64,000 nucleotides of DNA from Elephas maximus indicus (GCF_024166365.1 NC_064819.1:206795293-206859292); one strand, 5' to 3'; counted from the first letter of the stretch, positions 46,901 to 57,279 are shown. Notes: a model not told the origin generated them from the letters alone. Numbers and translations are program-made.

Positions 46901-49900
46901 AGAAAACTCATGCCTGGTTTACAGAAGGTTCTGCATGATATGCAGGCACCACTGGAAAGTGGACAGTAGTGGCACTATAGTCCCTTTCTGGGACCTCCTT
47001 AAAGGACAGTGGCGAAGGGAAGTCCTTTCAATGGAGAGAACTTCAAGCAGTGCACTTGGTTGTTCACTTTGCTTGGAAGGAGAAATGGCCAGATGTGTGA
47101 TTGTATACTGATCCATGGGCTACGACCAATGGTTTGGCTGGATAGTCATGGACTTGGAAGGAACATGATTGGAAAATTAGAGACAAGGAGGTATGGGGAA
47201 GAGGTGTGTGGATAGACCTCTCTGAATGGACCAAAGAAGTGAAGATATTTGTGCCTCATGTGAATGCTCACCAATGGATGGCCTCAGCAGAGGAGAATTT
47301 TAACAAACAAGTGGATAGGATGGTGCATTCTGTGGAAACCAGTTCATCCTCTTTAGAGGAGGTCAGATTCCGCCCCCATGCCCTTTTTATGGCAAGTGAG
47401 ATAACAGCGTTACAGGTTTGTGCTATAAATTTTCCTTTTATCCTTCGCCACAGTGTCACTGCAAATAGGAGAATGGTAAGTACAGACCTTTGGATAATAA
47501 TGGATCCTGATTCTGAGTTGGTGATAATCCTTGAAGACTGAGAATGCTACTGTGGGATCTTACGGAGGTCAACTAATAAAAGCAATTATGGCTTGAGCCC
47601 CTTTCTCAATGAGATATGCACAACTGACAGAATCCATTCCCATTTTGTTTTCCTGATCAGCAGCATGGATATTATTATGGGATGAAAGGCAAGTAGAACC
47701 CCATGAAATTTCTTCTTTGAATAAAATAGAAAATCAGAAGGAATGCCATATCCCTAGGGTAACTGCAGAGATTAGTGAATCAAAAACATCTTGAAAGATA
47801 CAGAGGTAGAGAGATACTGTCTCATTTAACTCATCGACGGCACTGGGTACTGGGTTTCTGGGTTGGAACTATACAAAAAAAAAAAAAGGGTCTTGGATAA
47901 TAAAAAGGATTAATGTAAATATATTTGGGTGGTGACTGGTTGTAAGTGCTCTTCAACATATTGTCTCTTTTCTGGAGCCAGTCAGCATAACCTCTGATAT
48001 ATAACTATCGATTTGAAGAATGATTTTTTTCCTTCCTGTATCCTGCATCCTGTAATTAGAAATCATCCGAGCAGTTTTCTTTCACTTGACTTTCATTTTC
48101 ATCCTGGCTCTCTACTAGATATAGTCTCCAGAGTCCTTGGCTCTTTCATCACAAAATATCAAGTTGGTCAACTGAATTGATCACATGGTGTTGATTGCAC
48201 CGGATGCGTCTAAAGCACTAGGTATTGTAGATGCTTTAGTAAGGTACATGTAAACATAAGGTGGACTTAAATATATCATAAAACTTTAGAGGGTCCACTT
48301 AAGTGAGGTTTGCTGGGACATTTCCTCTAACGTGGAAGACAAGTTGCTTCAGTTTTCACTTTCTATCGCTAAGAAGAGTAACTGAGCTTGTTGGGAACGC
48401 ACACCACATTTAGTTTTACTACCCATTTCCATAAGGTTTTGAGTGGAACCAAGAGTAAAGAGACATACTTCCCAACTTATCCAGATGACAATCAAGTAGA
48501 TCTGTCACTTGCCATTTATGACCCACCATGCTGATATAATGATTCTCAAAATGTCTGTGGCAGATCAAAATGCTATATAAAGACTGTGGCAATCCCAGAT
48601 CACAGGCCTCTGGATTTTTGGAGCAAAGTCATCCCCTCTTTAGCAAATAAATATTCTTATTTTGAGAAATAGCACCAGACTTTTTCACTACTGGGCCCTG
48701 GTAAAAACTAGACAGCTGACCTTGGGATATCAAGGAAACATGTAACCTGAGCTTCCCATCATGAACTGGGTGTCCTCTGATAACACCAAGTCATAAAATG
48801 GATAGCAACATAACAGCACTAAGTGGTAGAGGATTATATGAGCTCAGTCTCTAGCCAGTCTCAACATGAAAGTAAGTTGCAAAAGTAGGTGGCTCATACG
48901 CCCGGATGCACATATACTTGAGATCTTACCACCTCTTCCTCCCCTGTAGTTACAGTCTCTTGAGGAGTTCCCTAAGACCAGTTAGTGAGTCTGATTCCCA
49001 GAAGCTGGCATCAGCGAGTAGTGGACTGCTGTAGCATTATATATCACTCACGGTGGTAGGAGGTCTGGATGGACTCCTAAATGCTGAGATCTAGAATGTA
49101 AATATTTCTGTGTCCATATCTACTAAGGAAGTTCTTAAAAACCTAGGTGCACACAGTGATAGCCTCTTACCCCAATATCTCATAGTTGCTTGATGGCTCA
49201 TGAAGAAAGTGACAATGAAAAGGATGGAGGCTCAAAAATATGGTCTTCCCCTTACTAGTGCTGGACTGACCACTGTCACTGCTGAGCATCCAGCTTCCCA
49301 GTAAGGACATCCAATGCTGAGCCCCTAGTACTGTGCCATACTCACGGGGGTCTTATGGATTTTTGGGGGTCTCTTCCAAGCAAGAGGTGAAAGAGACACT
49401 GGAATAGACACTTTTCTGTTTATAGATTTGTCTTCCCTATTGCAATGCATTTATCACAGCCCTCCCCCGCTCCTAACAAAAAACCAAACTGGTGCCCTTC
49501 GAGTCCATTCTGACTCACGGCAACCCTAGCGTTACAGAATAGAACCACTCCATAGGGTTTTCTTGGCTGTAATCTTTATGGAAGAAGGTTGCCAGGCCTT
49601 TCTTCCACAGTGCTGCTGGGTGGGTTTGACTGCCAATCTTTAAGTTAGTAGAGGGAGCCAAAGGCCATGCTTTATGAGGGCTTTTCAAGTGCAGGAAGAG
49701 CAAGTGCAAGGAAGCTCCATGGAACTCACTTTCCAACCACGGAGTGAACCGCGGGGTCATGCTCCAGCTGGAGTGGATCTCAGCCACGGCTGCTCTCACC
49801 CTCCCGTAATAAGGTTCTTGTATGTCCAAGGTTTCATTGGTAAGGTCACAAGAGAGTTCTTGAATACCCCAGCAGTCCTCTTTATTTGTCCATTGTCTCT

Positions 49901-52900
49901 GTCCATACCTACAGAAGGAGAAAGAGGAAGATCTGAGTTTCTTTTTTCCTTTGAAGGAGTCTTCAATTTTTTTCAGTCTATATTAATGTTTTAGGCTGGT
50001 TGAATCCTGTCTTCTAAAATCAGTACCACTGTGAAGACTTTTGGCTACTCTAAAAAAAAATGTTTTTTTTCAAATTCCTTCTTGTTAACCAAAATGCTAC
50101 CTTGCTGAAAGATGAACTCAACCCTGACATCTTCTATATCACTAACATAAGAGTTTTGTTTTTTTTTTTTTAAAGGAGAATTTCTCTTCTGGTATACCAA
50201 CCAACTTCCATTTTTGAATACTGGCTGTCCATGACCTTAATGCTTCTGACGTTTCAACTCTTTGTGGCTTTCTTTCCTTCCCATTAGCTTGCTGTTGAGT
50301 AATGTGGCTGATTCTGAGAAGTTGCTGTCACTTTTCACCTCAAGTGATGCTTACCCATACACATACTGTTGATCTCTTTACTGAAAGTAGAGCAAGGATT
50401 CTAGTGAGTGCTTTAGAGGAAATTCTCTGTAACTTGGGGCTGGGAGAGAGTGACAGAAACTCATGAAAGAAGGGAGCAAAGCAAAGAGGTAGATAGATTG
50501 ACTTCAGCCTAGACTATGGGATGACGCAACAGCAAAAGAGAAAATTAGTGCTTTACTTCCTTACCAGCCAAAAATCAGAGCAAATACAACAAGATGGTGG
50601 GGAAGGAAGAGATCAGGAATTGGAGGCTGTGGAGAAAGGCTTCTCAAAATATTTGTTGGACGGCTTGAAATCTAACTTTCTAACAATATAATGAAGAATA
50701 TCGTTGGTGTCTGCAGTCTGTAAATCACATGCTGACAGCTATTTCATTGTATCAGAAGATAACATTAAAGCAAAACCAACAACATTTATTGAGCATAATT
50801 TGATACTTTTTCGTTGTCACTTATTAATGAGCCATTGCCTTTGCTAGCTGAATTTAGCTATAATGTCTGGCTTCTCTTACAATGTGATACTTCATTTTTT
50901 TGTCCTACCCCTAATGGGACAGATATTAACAGTAGACCCACATGAACTGGATAGAACCTCAGTGCAAGACTTCAAAAATATACGTTTGCACTGAGCTGTT
51001 GAAAATACCGTATAGACAGAGATAGATCCAAGTATTCTGGGGTCTGAAGTTTATACAAGTTTTGAGAGCTCTCTAAGAAAAAGAATTACAAATATAAAAT
51101 TACATGGGTCCCTGACATTTAAGCTTCATGGTCAAACATCCACTAATCCACTTACTACTGAATTTTGGACCTAATTTTACTGCCTGAGGTGAAGAACAAT
51201 AAGCCCTAATTCATATATGCTGGAAGTATCCCCATCTATGCACAAATCTATTCTTGGAATGGAGAAATCTGTATTGTAAAAATTTATAAAGTTTACGGTT
51301 GTTACACAAGATATGTAGAGAAAAGCAGCAACAGATAAAGACTGAGAAACTTCTGGAGATATCCCCCTCTGAAGTGAGAGAGAAGTGGTTGTTTTTAGTT
51401 GCCAAGTAGCACTGCTCCACAGGGTTTTCAAGGCTGTGACCTTTTGGAAGCAAATCACTGGGCCTGCCTTCCGAGGAGTCTCTGGGTAGGTTTGAACTGC
51501 CAAATTTTCAGCTAGGGACTCCAGAGAGAGGTTAATTGATAGGAAACTTTAACCTAGGACCTACCTTATGCTGGAGAGACATTTTACCTACATTGCCATA
51601 TGGATAAAGTTTTTGAACAAAAATTGTTATTTTGGTCTATATCTGCATCTGATTTTTCTTAATTACCAATGAAAAAATCATGGAAGCTGAACCATAACAT
51701 CTCCTGTCTAATGCTTGGCTAGCATGTCAAACTATGTCAGAGGAGGAAGAGCCCCCCAAAAAAAAAAAAAAAAAACAGGAAATGAGTGAGTGGAAAAATG
51801 TCATTTGTAGATCAGGAGCTTTCTGTTTCCAGTACTTGATCCAAGAAAAGAGTAGATTGTCTCTGAGTTTTGGCAACAGTCCAGCAGAATTAGCCTAAAG
51901 ATCCATATGAGAAGAACATGCAGCAGCAAGTTGCAATTTGTGGTCATGCTTACAGAAGTCATTAATTTTTGAAAAAAGTGTTCTAAATAGTAAACTTACA
52001 CTAAAAATGACATTAAGAGGAAAAGCATCTATTGTACACACTTCTCTTTATGTTTTCTACCACTCCTCTTTCAATGATCAATAGTTTCAACTTAATTGAG
52101 TACCTGCTGGGTGCTAAACAATGACTTCCAACATTCATTCAACAAATATTTATTGAGAGCAGAGCATGTACCAGGCACCGCTGTGAAGCCATAGGATGAG
52201 TCTGTAAGGTCTTAGATATTGAGTCTCCCAGGGATGAAGTACCTCCCCAACAGGCTGTGACATCAAGAGTTCTGAGTCATCAGGTAGCCTTCAGGGGAGA
52301 TTGGTCACTTCTATTCCTACCTCTGCTGCTTCTCAACCCCTCTGAAACTGAAAAAAGTGCAGATCCTAACATTCCATTGCATTCTAGAACACATTATTCC
52401 AGGGACCATCTCTGTCAACTAGAAGAAGCCCAATTTACTTACATTTTGTACTGCACAAAATAGATATTGTGGTTGCCTGTAAGCACCTTTCCAGGCTGCC
52501 AGCGCAAAATATTGTGAAAATTCCGGGATTGAAAATGTACCCTCTGGGGCTTCAGAGATTCCTGGGCTGGCTGTGTTTCTAAAATAACAAGAAAAGGAAA
52601 GACATTAAACATTGATATAAGCACTATTGTTATTAGCAGTAGTTTTCAGTGTAATACCTGCATCAGAATTCCCTGAAGTGTTTGCTGCCAAGTGCAGATG
52701 GTAGAGATGGGGCCCAGAAATCAATATTTTGAATTTTCAATGAAATGATTTCGATGCATACTGAAGTTTCAGAACAACTGTCTTCTAAACTGTAAAAACA
52801 CAAGTGAAATCCTCCCAGCCCATTTTCTAAAGCTGTAGAGGAAGTTAATAGCAGTGGAAAAAAAATATTGACCTTTGTCCCTTCCAGTATGGTAATGGAA

Positions 52901-55900
52901 TATAATGACCGAGATAAAAGCTTACACCAAGATGACTCACCCACCTTCTTCAGAGCGACTATATTACCAATACTCTGGGACAAAATTTTGCCTGCGATCA
53001 ATTTTAGCTGCAGGGCTTCAGTATAGGTTGCAGTTCCCCTTTCTCAAGTTCTTTTTCCGTCTCTAGATCCTGCCTCTTTGTCTTTCCTGACCTGATCTTC
53101 CATCACCCTCCCTGTTGCTTCTCCATGCTGGCATCCTTGCCCTTGCCCCATCTTAACGTCTGTGTCTTGGCTCTTTCCTTTTCCTGGAATGTTCTCTCTC
53201 TGGGTGATGTAAAGAGTTAATGTGCTTTGCTGCTAACCAAAAGGTTGGAGTTTTGAGTCCATCTTAGAGGGATCTCAGAAGAAAGGCTTGGCAATCTGCA
53301 CCCAAAAAATAAGCCATTGAATATCCTGTGGTGCACAGCTCTACTCTGATGCACATGAGATCACCATGAGTTGTAGTCAACCTGATGGCAACTGTTCTTT
53401 TTTCTCTCTCTGGATTTTCACATGGCTCATTTCTTTACCTCCTTCAAGTCTTGTGCAAATATCACCTTATTAAGATGGAGGAAAATACTCTAAGCCAGTG
53501 ATCTCAGCTCTGACCTTTTAAGACTTTTTTTTTTCTTTTCTAGTAAATGAGACTCCTGCAGTATGGATTACACCTCAACATAAGGAAAACTAAAATCATC
53601 ACAACTGGACCAATAAACAACATCATGATAAATGGAGAAAAGGTTGAAGTTGTCAAGAATTTCATTTTACTCAGATAAGCAATCAATGCCCATGGAAACA
53701 GCAGTTAAGAAATCAAAGGGCTCATTGCATTGGGCAAATATGCTGCAAACAATCTCTTTAAAGTGTTAAAAAGCAAAGATGTCACGTAACGACTAAGGTG
53801 CACCTGACCCAAGCCATGGTTTTCCAATTGCCTCGTATGCATGTGAAATAAATAAGGAAGACCAAAAAAGAATTGATGCCTTTGAAGTATGGTGTTGGTG
53901 AAGAATATTGAATATACCATGGACTGCCAGAAGAATGAACAAATCTGTCTTGGAAGAAGTCTAGCCAAAATGCTCTTTAGAAGCAAGAATGGTGAGACTT
54001 CGTCTCAAGTATTTTGGACACGTTATGAGGAGGGATCAGCCCCTGGAGAAGGACATCATGCCCAGTAGAGTAGAGGGTCAGCAAAAAAGAGGAACACCCT
54101 CGAGATGGGCTGACACAATGGCTGCAACAATGAGCTCAAGCATAACAATGATCATGAGGATGGCACAGGACCAGGCAGTGTTTCTCTTTGTTGTATATAG
54201 GGTCGCTGTGAGTTAGAACCAACTTGGCGGCACCTAACAACAGCAATTAACAAGGCTGTTTCCTTGGGTATTTATTTTTTTTAACGAACCAAATAGTGTT
54301 AACAGTTTTACTTTGTTCTTTGGACCTCCTTCAGTGATGGTATGCACTTGGAAAGAATTGATTTCATTCACCAAAATCGTTACCTGAGCAATCATATGTA
54401 TTACATAATCATATTTATTACATAAAAATTCAAAAAATTTTCAGGAGAAGACAGGCACAATTTCCTGACGACCTGCCTAGAGATGACTTGCTAACCTGTC
54501 AATAGATGGTTCCATGTCCTTTATCTCTACTGTATACAGATTTCTTTTTTCATTTTTGTAACAACAATACCACAGACAACAATAGTCGTAACTCTGTGCC
54601 AGGCACTGTGAGGGCCTTTACCTGCATTAGCTCATTTAATCTGCTTGGCTCTTCTATGAGAAAGGAACTATTGCTGTCTCCCTCTTACAGACTAGAAAAC
54701 TAAGGCTTGAAGAGGTTAGGAAACTTGCCCAGCAGCAAATGGCAAAGCTGACTCCAGAGTCTGCCTCTTTCCTAGCACCGAAAACCAAGAGCAAAGCCTT
54801 TCCTACCACCATAACATCATCTCCTTGGCAAATGGTTCCTCAAAGCAACTACAATTTCATCTTGTTGCTACATCATATTATTTCATTATTTTAGGGAAAT
54901 TAAAAGATTATAAGAATCACGTCAAAAAATATTTGCTATATAAATCACTTCTCTGTGGCAGCTCGTTTTTGATGGGACAGAGCTTCATCATCAGAGAGGA
55001 GCTAGTGGGGGAAACACCAATTAGAGGCCGAGGATATTCTTTCTTCTTCTCCCTCTTCCTCCCAATTGGCGTTCATTGAACATTCCTTATATATCAGGCA
55101 CTGTACTCAAAGCTTTACATCTTATTTAATTCTCAAAACAACCAAATAACTAAAAAAAACCCCGTTGCTGTCATATTGATTCTGATTCGTAGTGACCCTA
55201 TAGCATGGAACTGCCCATAGGGTTTCCAAAGAGTGGCTGGTGGATTCGAACTGCCAACCTTTTGGTTAGTAGCCAAGCTCTTAACCACTGCACCACCAGG
55301 GCTCCACCATTATTACATTTTAAAGACCGGAAAGTGGAGGGTTAAAGAAGTTGCCTATCTTGCCCAAGGTTACAGGATGGTAAGATGTAGAGCCAGGATC
55401 ATTTTGGCAGCACTTGAATTCTGCTGAGGAGGCCTGAATTGTTTTTACACATCAGTCTCTGAACAAGTGTATAGTCTTGGAAAGTGACTTGAGTCTCTTA
55501 CATTGACAGGTGCCCATCTGTAAACAGGGCTCTAAGGGCCTTGCTCAGAAGGCTGCTATGGCGATAAGATGCTCTCTGCTCTTGAGGAGTTCTCTGTGAA
55601 TACCAACAGCAGATTCTCCCAGATGTTTATGGTCCCTACTCTGTGCCAAGCTCTGCTCTGAGCACTTGGCATATATTAACTCATTTACTCTTCACAATGA
55701 CCTACAATCCCCATTTTACAGATGAGGAAATGGAAGCAAGTGGAGGTTAAGTAAATTCTCAAGGTTACCTAGGCAGTTAAAGTGGCAAAATTGAAATTCA
55801 GATTCAGGCAATCTGGCTTAGGAGTCTGTGCTTATAACCATTGTTATAGTGAATCTCTAAGACAAATGAAATTCTAAGGAGAGAGTTGGAGGTATGTTTG

Positions 55901-56199
55901 TCCTGTGTAAAGTTTTTTGCACCCACTAGAGTGTGTGTCCTTTAGTAAGTACCCATTAAATACATGTGGCATTAATCAGAGTGCAGATAGAAACTGACCC
56001 CTTGTTTTGATCATTTAGTGACCAAAGAAAGCTAACTTTTTACAAAGCCCACAAAAGAGCCAATGCCCTTTCTAACAATCCCTTGATCAGACCCAGATGA
56101 CAAAGCTGTGAATGGTTAAAAAGAAATCAAGCACTTACCTACTACATCAGTCAGGAGGAAATTTATGAGGAAGCCTAGAAAGCAATGTTTAGACTTCAT
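40800..56199 (-). CDS. IL22RA2: IL22RA2, interleukin-22 receptor subunit alpha-2 (IL-22 binding protein), five coding exons
   Basis: Spliced gene read from the minus strand: 56199-56139, 52578-52443, 49908-49730, 42909-42740, 40949-40800. The pieces total 696 nt, giving 231 codons plus TGA, the length of the short human isoform. All four introns have GT donors (GTAAGT or GTGAGT) and AG acceptors, and phases (1, 2, 1, 0) join without a frame break. Family knowledge: the product is a secreted class II cytokine receptor with two fibronectin-III domains and no transmembrane segment. It binds IL-22 and blocks signalling through IL22RA1/IL10RB. Seen: a hydrophobic signal peptide in exon 1, cysteine pairs CWGIQELSC (exon 3) and YC...ICVEIL (exon 5), and a WS-box-like SSWSMTP. 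Possible N-glycosylation sites are NET, NIT, NTS and NNS. Introns carry SINEs, MIRs and antisense ERV-L. The non-coding first exon and the promoter were not located. Identity is near certain by resemblance to the human protein. Confidence 0.96.
41179..41597 (+). mobile_element. ERVL-MaLR (MLT1-like) LTR in IL22RA2 last intron
   Basis: TGTTAGGGACTGAATAGTGT to GATAACTAAGACA, antisense to the gene. Carries GAAAATAAATTTCTATTC near the 3' end, a polyadenylation-signal region in this family. Confidence 0.83.
42165..42374 (-). repeat. AfroSINE-type SINE (long-body subtype)
   Basis: In the last IL22RA2 intron, same strand as the gene. Followed 12 bp later by another SINE. Confidence 0.85.
42387..42535 (-). 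repeat. AfroSINE-type SINE
   Basis: Same strand as its neighbour, lacking the outermost head bases. It ends about 200 bp short of the fourth IL22RA2 coding exon. Confidence 0.86.
42740..42909 (-). CDS. IL22RA2: IL22RA2 fourth coding exon (second fibronectin III domain)
   Basis: A 170-nt exon after a TTCTCCAG acceptor, ending GAAAAG|GTGAGT (phase 0). It encodes [21 protein letters not shown], the [17 protein letters not shown] strand and sequons NIT, NTS and NNS. A further human sequon (NGS) appears as DRS here. Confidence 0.96.
43229..43379 (-). repeat. SINE (tRNA-Gly body type) cut by a MaLR LTR
   Basis: Matches the body of 566-914. It appears to continue for about 18 bp beyond the LTR (from 43894), with TTGCC/CTGCC as the LTR's target duplication. 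Confidence 0.72.
43380..43893 (-). mobile_element. ERVL-MaLR (MLT1-like) solo LTR
   Basis: TGTCTTAGTCATCTAGTGCT to TAATTCAGTCCTGACA. Same subfamily as 8771-9308 and 61882-62356. Lies in IL22RA2 intron 4. Confidence 0.85.
45078..45425 (+). pseudogene. ERV-L-type aspartic protease remnant
   Basis: 115 codons open. The DTG catalytic triad-like motif lies near 45223, and a YGGQVINGV flap-like segment follows. Cleaves gag-pol in intact relatives; here it is an isolated fragment. Confidence 0.72.
45480..46170 (+). pseudogene. ERV-L-type reverse transcriptase remnant
   Basis: Two open blocks, 45653-45835 ([17 protein letters not shown]) and 45826-46041 ([27 protein letters not shown]), are offset by a frame shift near 45833. 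Motif A Asp and motif C DD are intact in sequence, but the frame is not. Confidence 0.82.
46380..47352 (+). pseudogene. ERV-L-type RNase H and integrase start remnant
   Basis: RT connection GPYDPADPM at 46410, RNase H start [14 protein letters not shown], and WFTEGSA followed by a stop near 46937. The C-terminal part [18 protein letters not shown] aligns with 11281-11160 of the minus-strand copy. Confidence 0.78.
47353..49250 (+). mobile_element. Older ERV-L-type fragment: protease to RNase H
   Basis: Third copy, more decayed. [14 protein letters not shown] protease flap is at 47565-47592. RT motif C region is at about 48170-48240 (IDHMVLIAP, where the YxDD Asp pair is degraded). Connection LAIYDPPC is near 48510, and RNase H start [10 protein letters not shown] near 48610. 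It restarts the gene order right after the second copy's integrase, so two elements lie head to tail. No LTR was found. Confidence 0.7.
49480..49652 (-). repeat. AfroSINE-type SINE beside an IL22RA2 exon
   Basis: Same strand as the gene, starting 78 bp beyond the donor of the 49730-49908 exon. Confidence 0.84.
49730..49908 (-). CDS. IL22RA2: IL22RA2 third coding exon (domain 1 end and hinge)
   Basis: A 179-nt exon between a CTGTAG acceptor and a GTGAGT donor (phase 2 in, phase 1 out). It starts YGQRQW and contains the cysteine pair EDC...LSC, a glycosylation sequon NET, the conserved [13 protein letters not shown] stretch and a WS-box-like [12 protein letters not shown]. The preceding exon joins directly to it, matching the short human splice form. 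A minus-strand SINE begins 78 bp into the following intron. Confidence 0.96.
49920..51385 (-). other. IL22RA2 intron 3, part
   Basis: Unique sequence with T/A homopolymers at about 50050-50170. No repeat family recognised. Confidence 0.45.
51388..51527 (-). repeat. AfroSINE-type SINE, shortened
   Basis: In IL22RA2 intron 3. An internal piece of the body (the GAGTCAGAATCG area) is missing. Confidence 0.72.
51530..52440 (-). other. IL22RA2 intron 3, part
   Basis: Unique; an A run at 51758-51774 and one short old repeat trace (ACAAATATTTATTGAGAGCA at 52141). Confidence 0.4.
52443..52578 (-). CDS. IL22RA2: IL22RA2 second coding exon (N-terminal fibronectin III domain)
   Basis: A 136-nt exon after a TTTTAG acceptor, ending in AT|GTAAGT (phase 2). 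It encodes [12 protein letters not shown]..., the start of the mature protein and the first FNIII strands, ending VQYK. Recalled human numbering places an N-glycosylation sequon (NSS) in this exon; here the matching stretch reads GNHN, which is not a sequon. Confidence 0.95.
52635..52782 (+). mobile_element. MER5A-type hAT-Charlie remnant
   Basis: AGTAGTTTTCAGTGTAATAC to AAGTTTCAGAACAACTG, with the family's GGGGCCCAGAAATCAATATT block. Lies 57 bp upstream of the second coding exon's acceptor. Confidence 0.75.
52985..53470 (+). mobile_element. L2-type LINE 3' region split by a SINE
   Basis: TCCTGGAATGTTCTCTCTCT, then after the SINE TCACATGGCTCATTTCTTTA and CAAGTCTTGTGCAAATATCA, typical of L2 3' ends. 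Confidence 0.7.
53204..53401 (+). repeat. AfroSINE-type SINE in L2
   Basis: 12-bp duplication TTCTCTCTCTGG at 53192-53203 and 53402-53413. Confidence 0.9.
53530..54245 (+). mobile_element. RTE-class LINE, 3' end of the RT ORF
   Basis: Encodes the C-terminal part of an RTE (BovB-like) reverse transcriptase: [12 protein letters not shown], then [19 protein letters not shown], then [11 protein letters not shown]. Ends AACTTGGCGGCACCTAACAA with CAA/AAC units. Stops and shifts make it inactive. Its last ~45 bp resemble the tail of the AfroSINEs, the expected sign of a SINE-LINE partnership. In IL22RA2 intron 1, antisense. Confidence 0.85.
54590..54790 (-). repeat. MIR-type SINE
   Basis: TGTGCCAGGCACTGTGAGG, TTAGCTCATTTAATCTGCTT, AGGCTTGAAGAGGTTAGGAA: classic reverse MIR. 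Confidence 0.82.
55085..55410 (-). repeat. MIR-type SINE interrupted by a SINE
   Basis: TCAGGCACTGTACTCAAAGC ... then GCCCAAGGTTACAGGATGGT on the far side of the inserted SINE. Confidence 0.75.
55148..55306 (-). repeat. AfroSINE-type SINE in MIR
   Basis: Reverse, near full length, GTTGCTGTCATATTGATTCT to CACTGCACCACCAGGGCTCC. Confidence 0.88.
55640..55835 (-). repeat. MIR-type SINE
   Basis: TCTGTGCCAAGCTCTGCTCT, CCATTTTACAGATGAGGAAA, GGTTACCTAGGCAGTTAAAG. Confidence 0.82.
56139..56199 (-). CDS. IL22RA2: IL22RA2 first coding exon (start codon and signal peptide)
   Basis: The ATG is at 56199-56197, in the context GCGACCATGA. It encodes 20 residues beginning [11 protein letters not shown], a short basic N-terminus followed by a hydrophobic core, as expected of a secretion signal. 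The exon ends with one base of a split codon (phase 1) before a consensus GTAAGT donor at 56138. The 5' untranslated part continues to higher coordinates; its acceptor or transcription start cannot be fixed from sequence alone. Confidence 0.93.
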
Positions 56200-56885
56200 G
56201 GTCGCAAGTGTGAATGGCTGGACGACCAGTGTTCCCTTCAGTGACAGGAGAGCTCAGGGTGAACAGGAAACTACAAAATTTTGAAACCGCAAAAGTTTAA
56301 CCAAAGCAAATGGTTCCTTGAAGTAAGTACAATTTTTTCTTGTTCCTACTTCATTTTATTTCATTATTTAAGGGAAATTAAAAAAAAAAATTATAAGTAT
56401 CTCTCTTCAAAAATCATTTACCGTATGTCACTTCCATGTGGCACCTCGTTTTGTTAAGAAAGGTATTCATTGGTGATGAAAAGGTAAAACACTTTTGGCA
56501 GATCTGGTGGGGAGGGCAGGAGATTGTGTAAGATACCCCCAGGAGGCAGAGAGGCTGCCAAGAACCAGCCCTTGGCTGACAGGATGATTTTGAGTAATGC
56601 CCTTGACAGTTGCAGCTGTCAGGGCCCTTGGAAGGGATTCACAGCAGGTGGGGTCTCTCGTTCTGTTTCTGCCTTTTCCTCCCTGGGTAGTAGCTCCCTG
56701 TCTAGCCTCCATGGAGTACCTCATACCCTCCTGCCATGCTCTGGGTATCCAAAGGGGCCACCCTATGATGCTCCTCAGCCTTCCCCAGTCCATGGTGGCC
56801 CCACTCACTCATCCATCTTCCTTCTCCATTCCCACCCTCAGTTTCCACATCTCAGCAGCAATCTGGCCAAAGATTTCAAGTCTGT
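56200..56885 (-). other. IL22RA2 5' flank (5' UTR/intron)
   Basis: Sequence immediately upstream of the start codon. An AG-type site near 56274 could be the 5' UTR exon acceptor, but nothing decides it. Overlapping 100+ codon frames at 56467-56953 on both strands look like chance. Confidence 0.4.
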
Positions 56886-56889
56886 CAAA

Positions 56890-57170
56890 CCAAATGATTC
56901 CTCGAAAGGAGGTATGTGAAAAAGACAAATATTGTGTGATCCCACTTACATGAAGCATCTTGAATACACAAATGCATAGAGACCAAAGCTTGTTAGTGGT
57001 TATCAGGGGTGGGAGGGAGGAAGAAAGGGGGAATCATTGCTTAAGGGGCACTGAGCTTCTGTTAAGTGTGATAGAAAGTTTTAGAAAAGAATAGGTAATT
57101 GCTGTACAACATGGTGAACAGAATTAAGGTCCCTGAATTGTACATGTAAAAAATGTTGAAGTCACTAATG
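56890..57170 (+). mobile_element. L1M-type 3' end
   Basis: AAAGACAAATATTGTGTGAT, CATAGAGACCAAAGC, GGTTATCAGGGGTGGGAGGG, TGAATTGTACATGTAAAAAA: typical old L1 3' UTR. Confidence 0.72.
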
Positions 57171-57171
57171 C

Positions 57172-57250
57172 TTATATATATATATATGTTATATATATAT
57201 ATATATACAACATACACACACATATATATACACACACATACATACATATC
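57172..57250. repeat. (TA)n/(CA)n microsatellite
   Basis: TA runs followed by CA/CATA units directly after the L1M end. Confidence 0.92.
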
Positions 57251-57279
57251 ACAATTTTTTAAAGAAAGGTTGTATGCAG

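Larger units (their letters stand above)
43912..47352 (+). mobile_element. ERV-L-type internal fragment: gag, protease, RT, RNase H, integrase start
   Basis: Second ERV-L copy, antisense to IL22RA2, within intron 4, with no LTR attached. Blocks in order: gag 43912-44850; protease about 45078-45425 with the [11 protein letters not shown] active-site motif; RT about 45480-46170 with DLANAF and YTDD (both catalytic motifs visible); RNase H about 46430-47160, with TEGSA where Asp is usual; integrase N-terminal start at 47206-47352. Stops interrupt most frames, for example after PFNSTV near 45650 and inside RNase H. Cut off at 47352 where a third copy begins. Confidence 0.87.

Noticed and set aside
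49653..52442. An extra IL22RA2 exon corresponding to the longer human isoform
   Set aside because: I found no stretch that I could align with it between the second and third coding exons, and the flanking exons join in frame without it.
56467..56953. Overlapping 113-131 codon frames just upstream of IL22RA2
   Set aside because: Three frames on both strands in GC-richer DNA; none resembles a known protein or an IL22RA2 leader.
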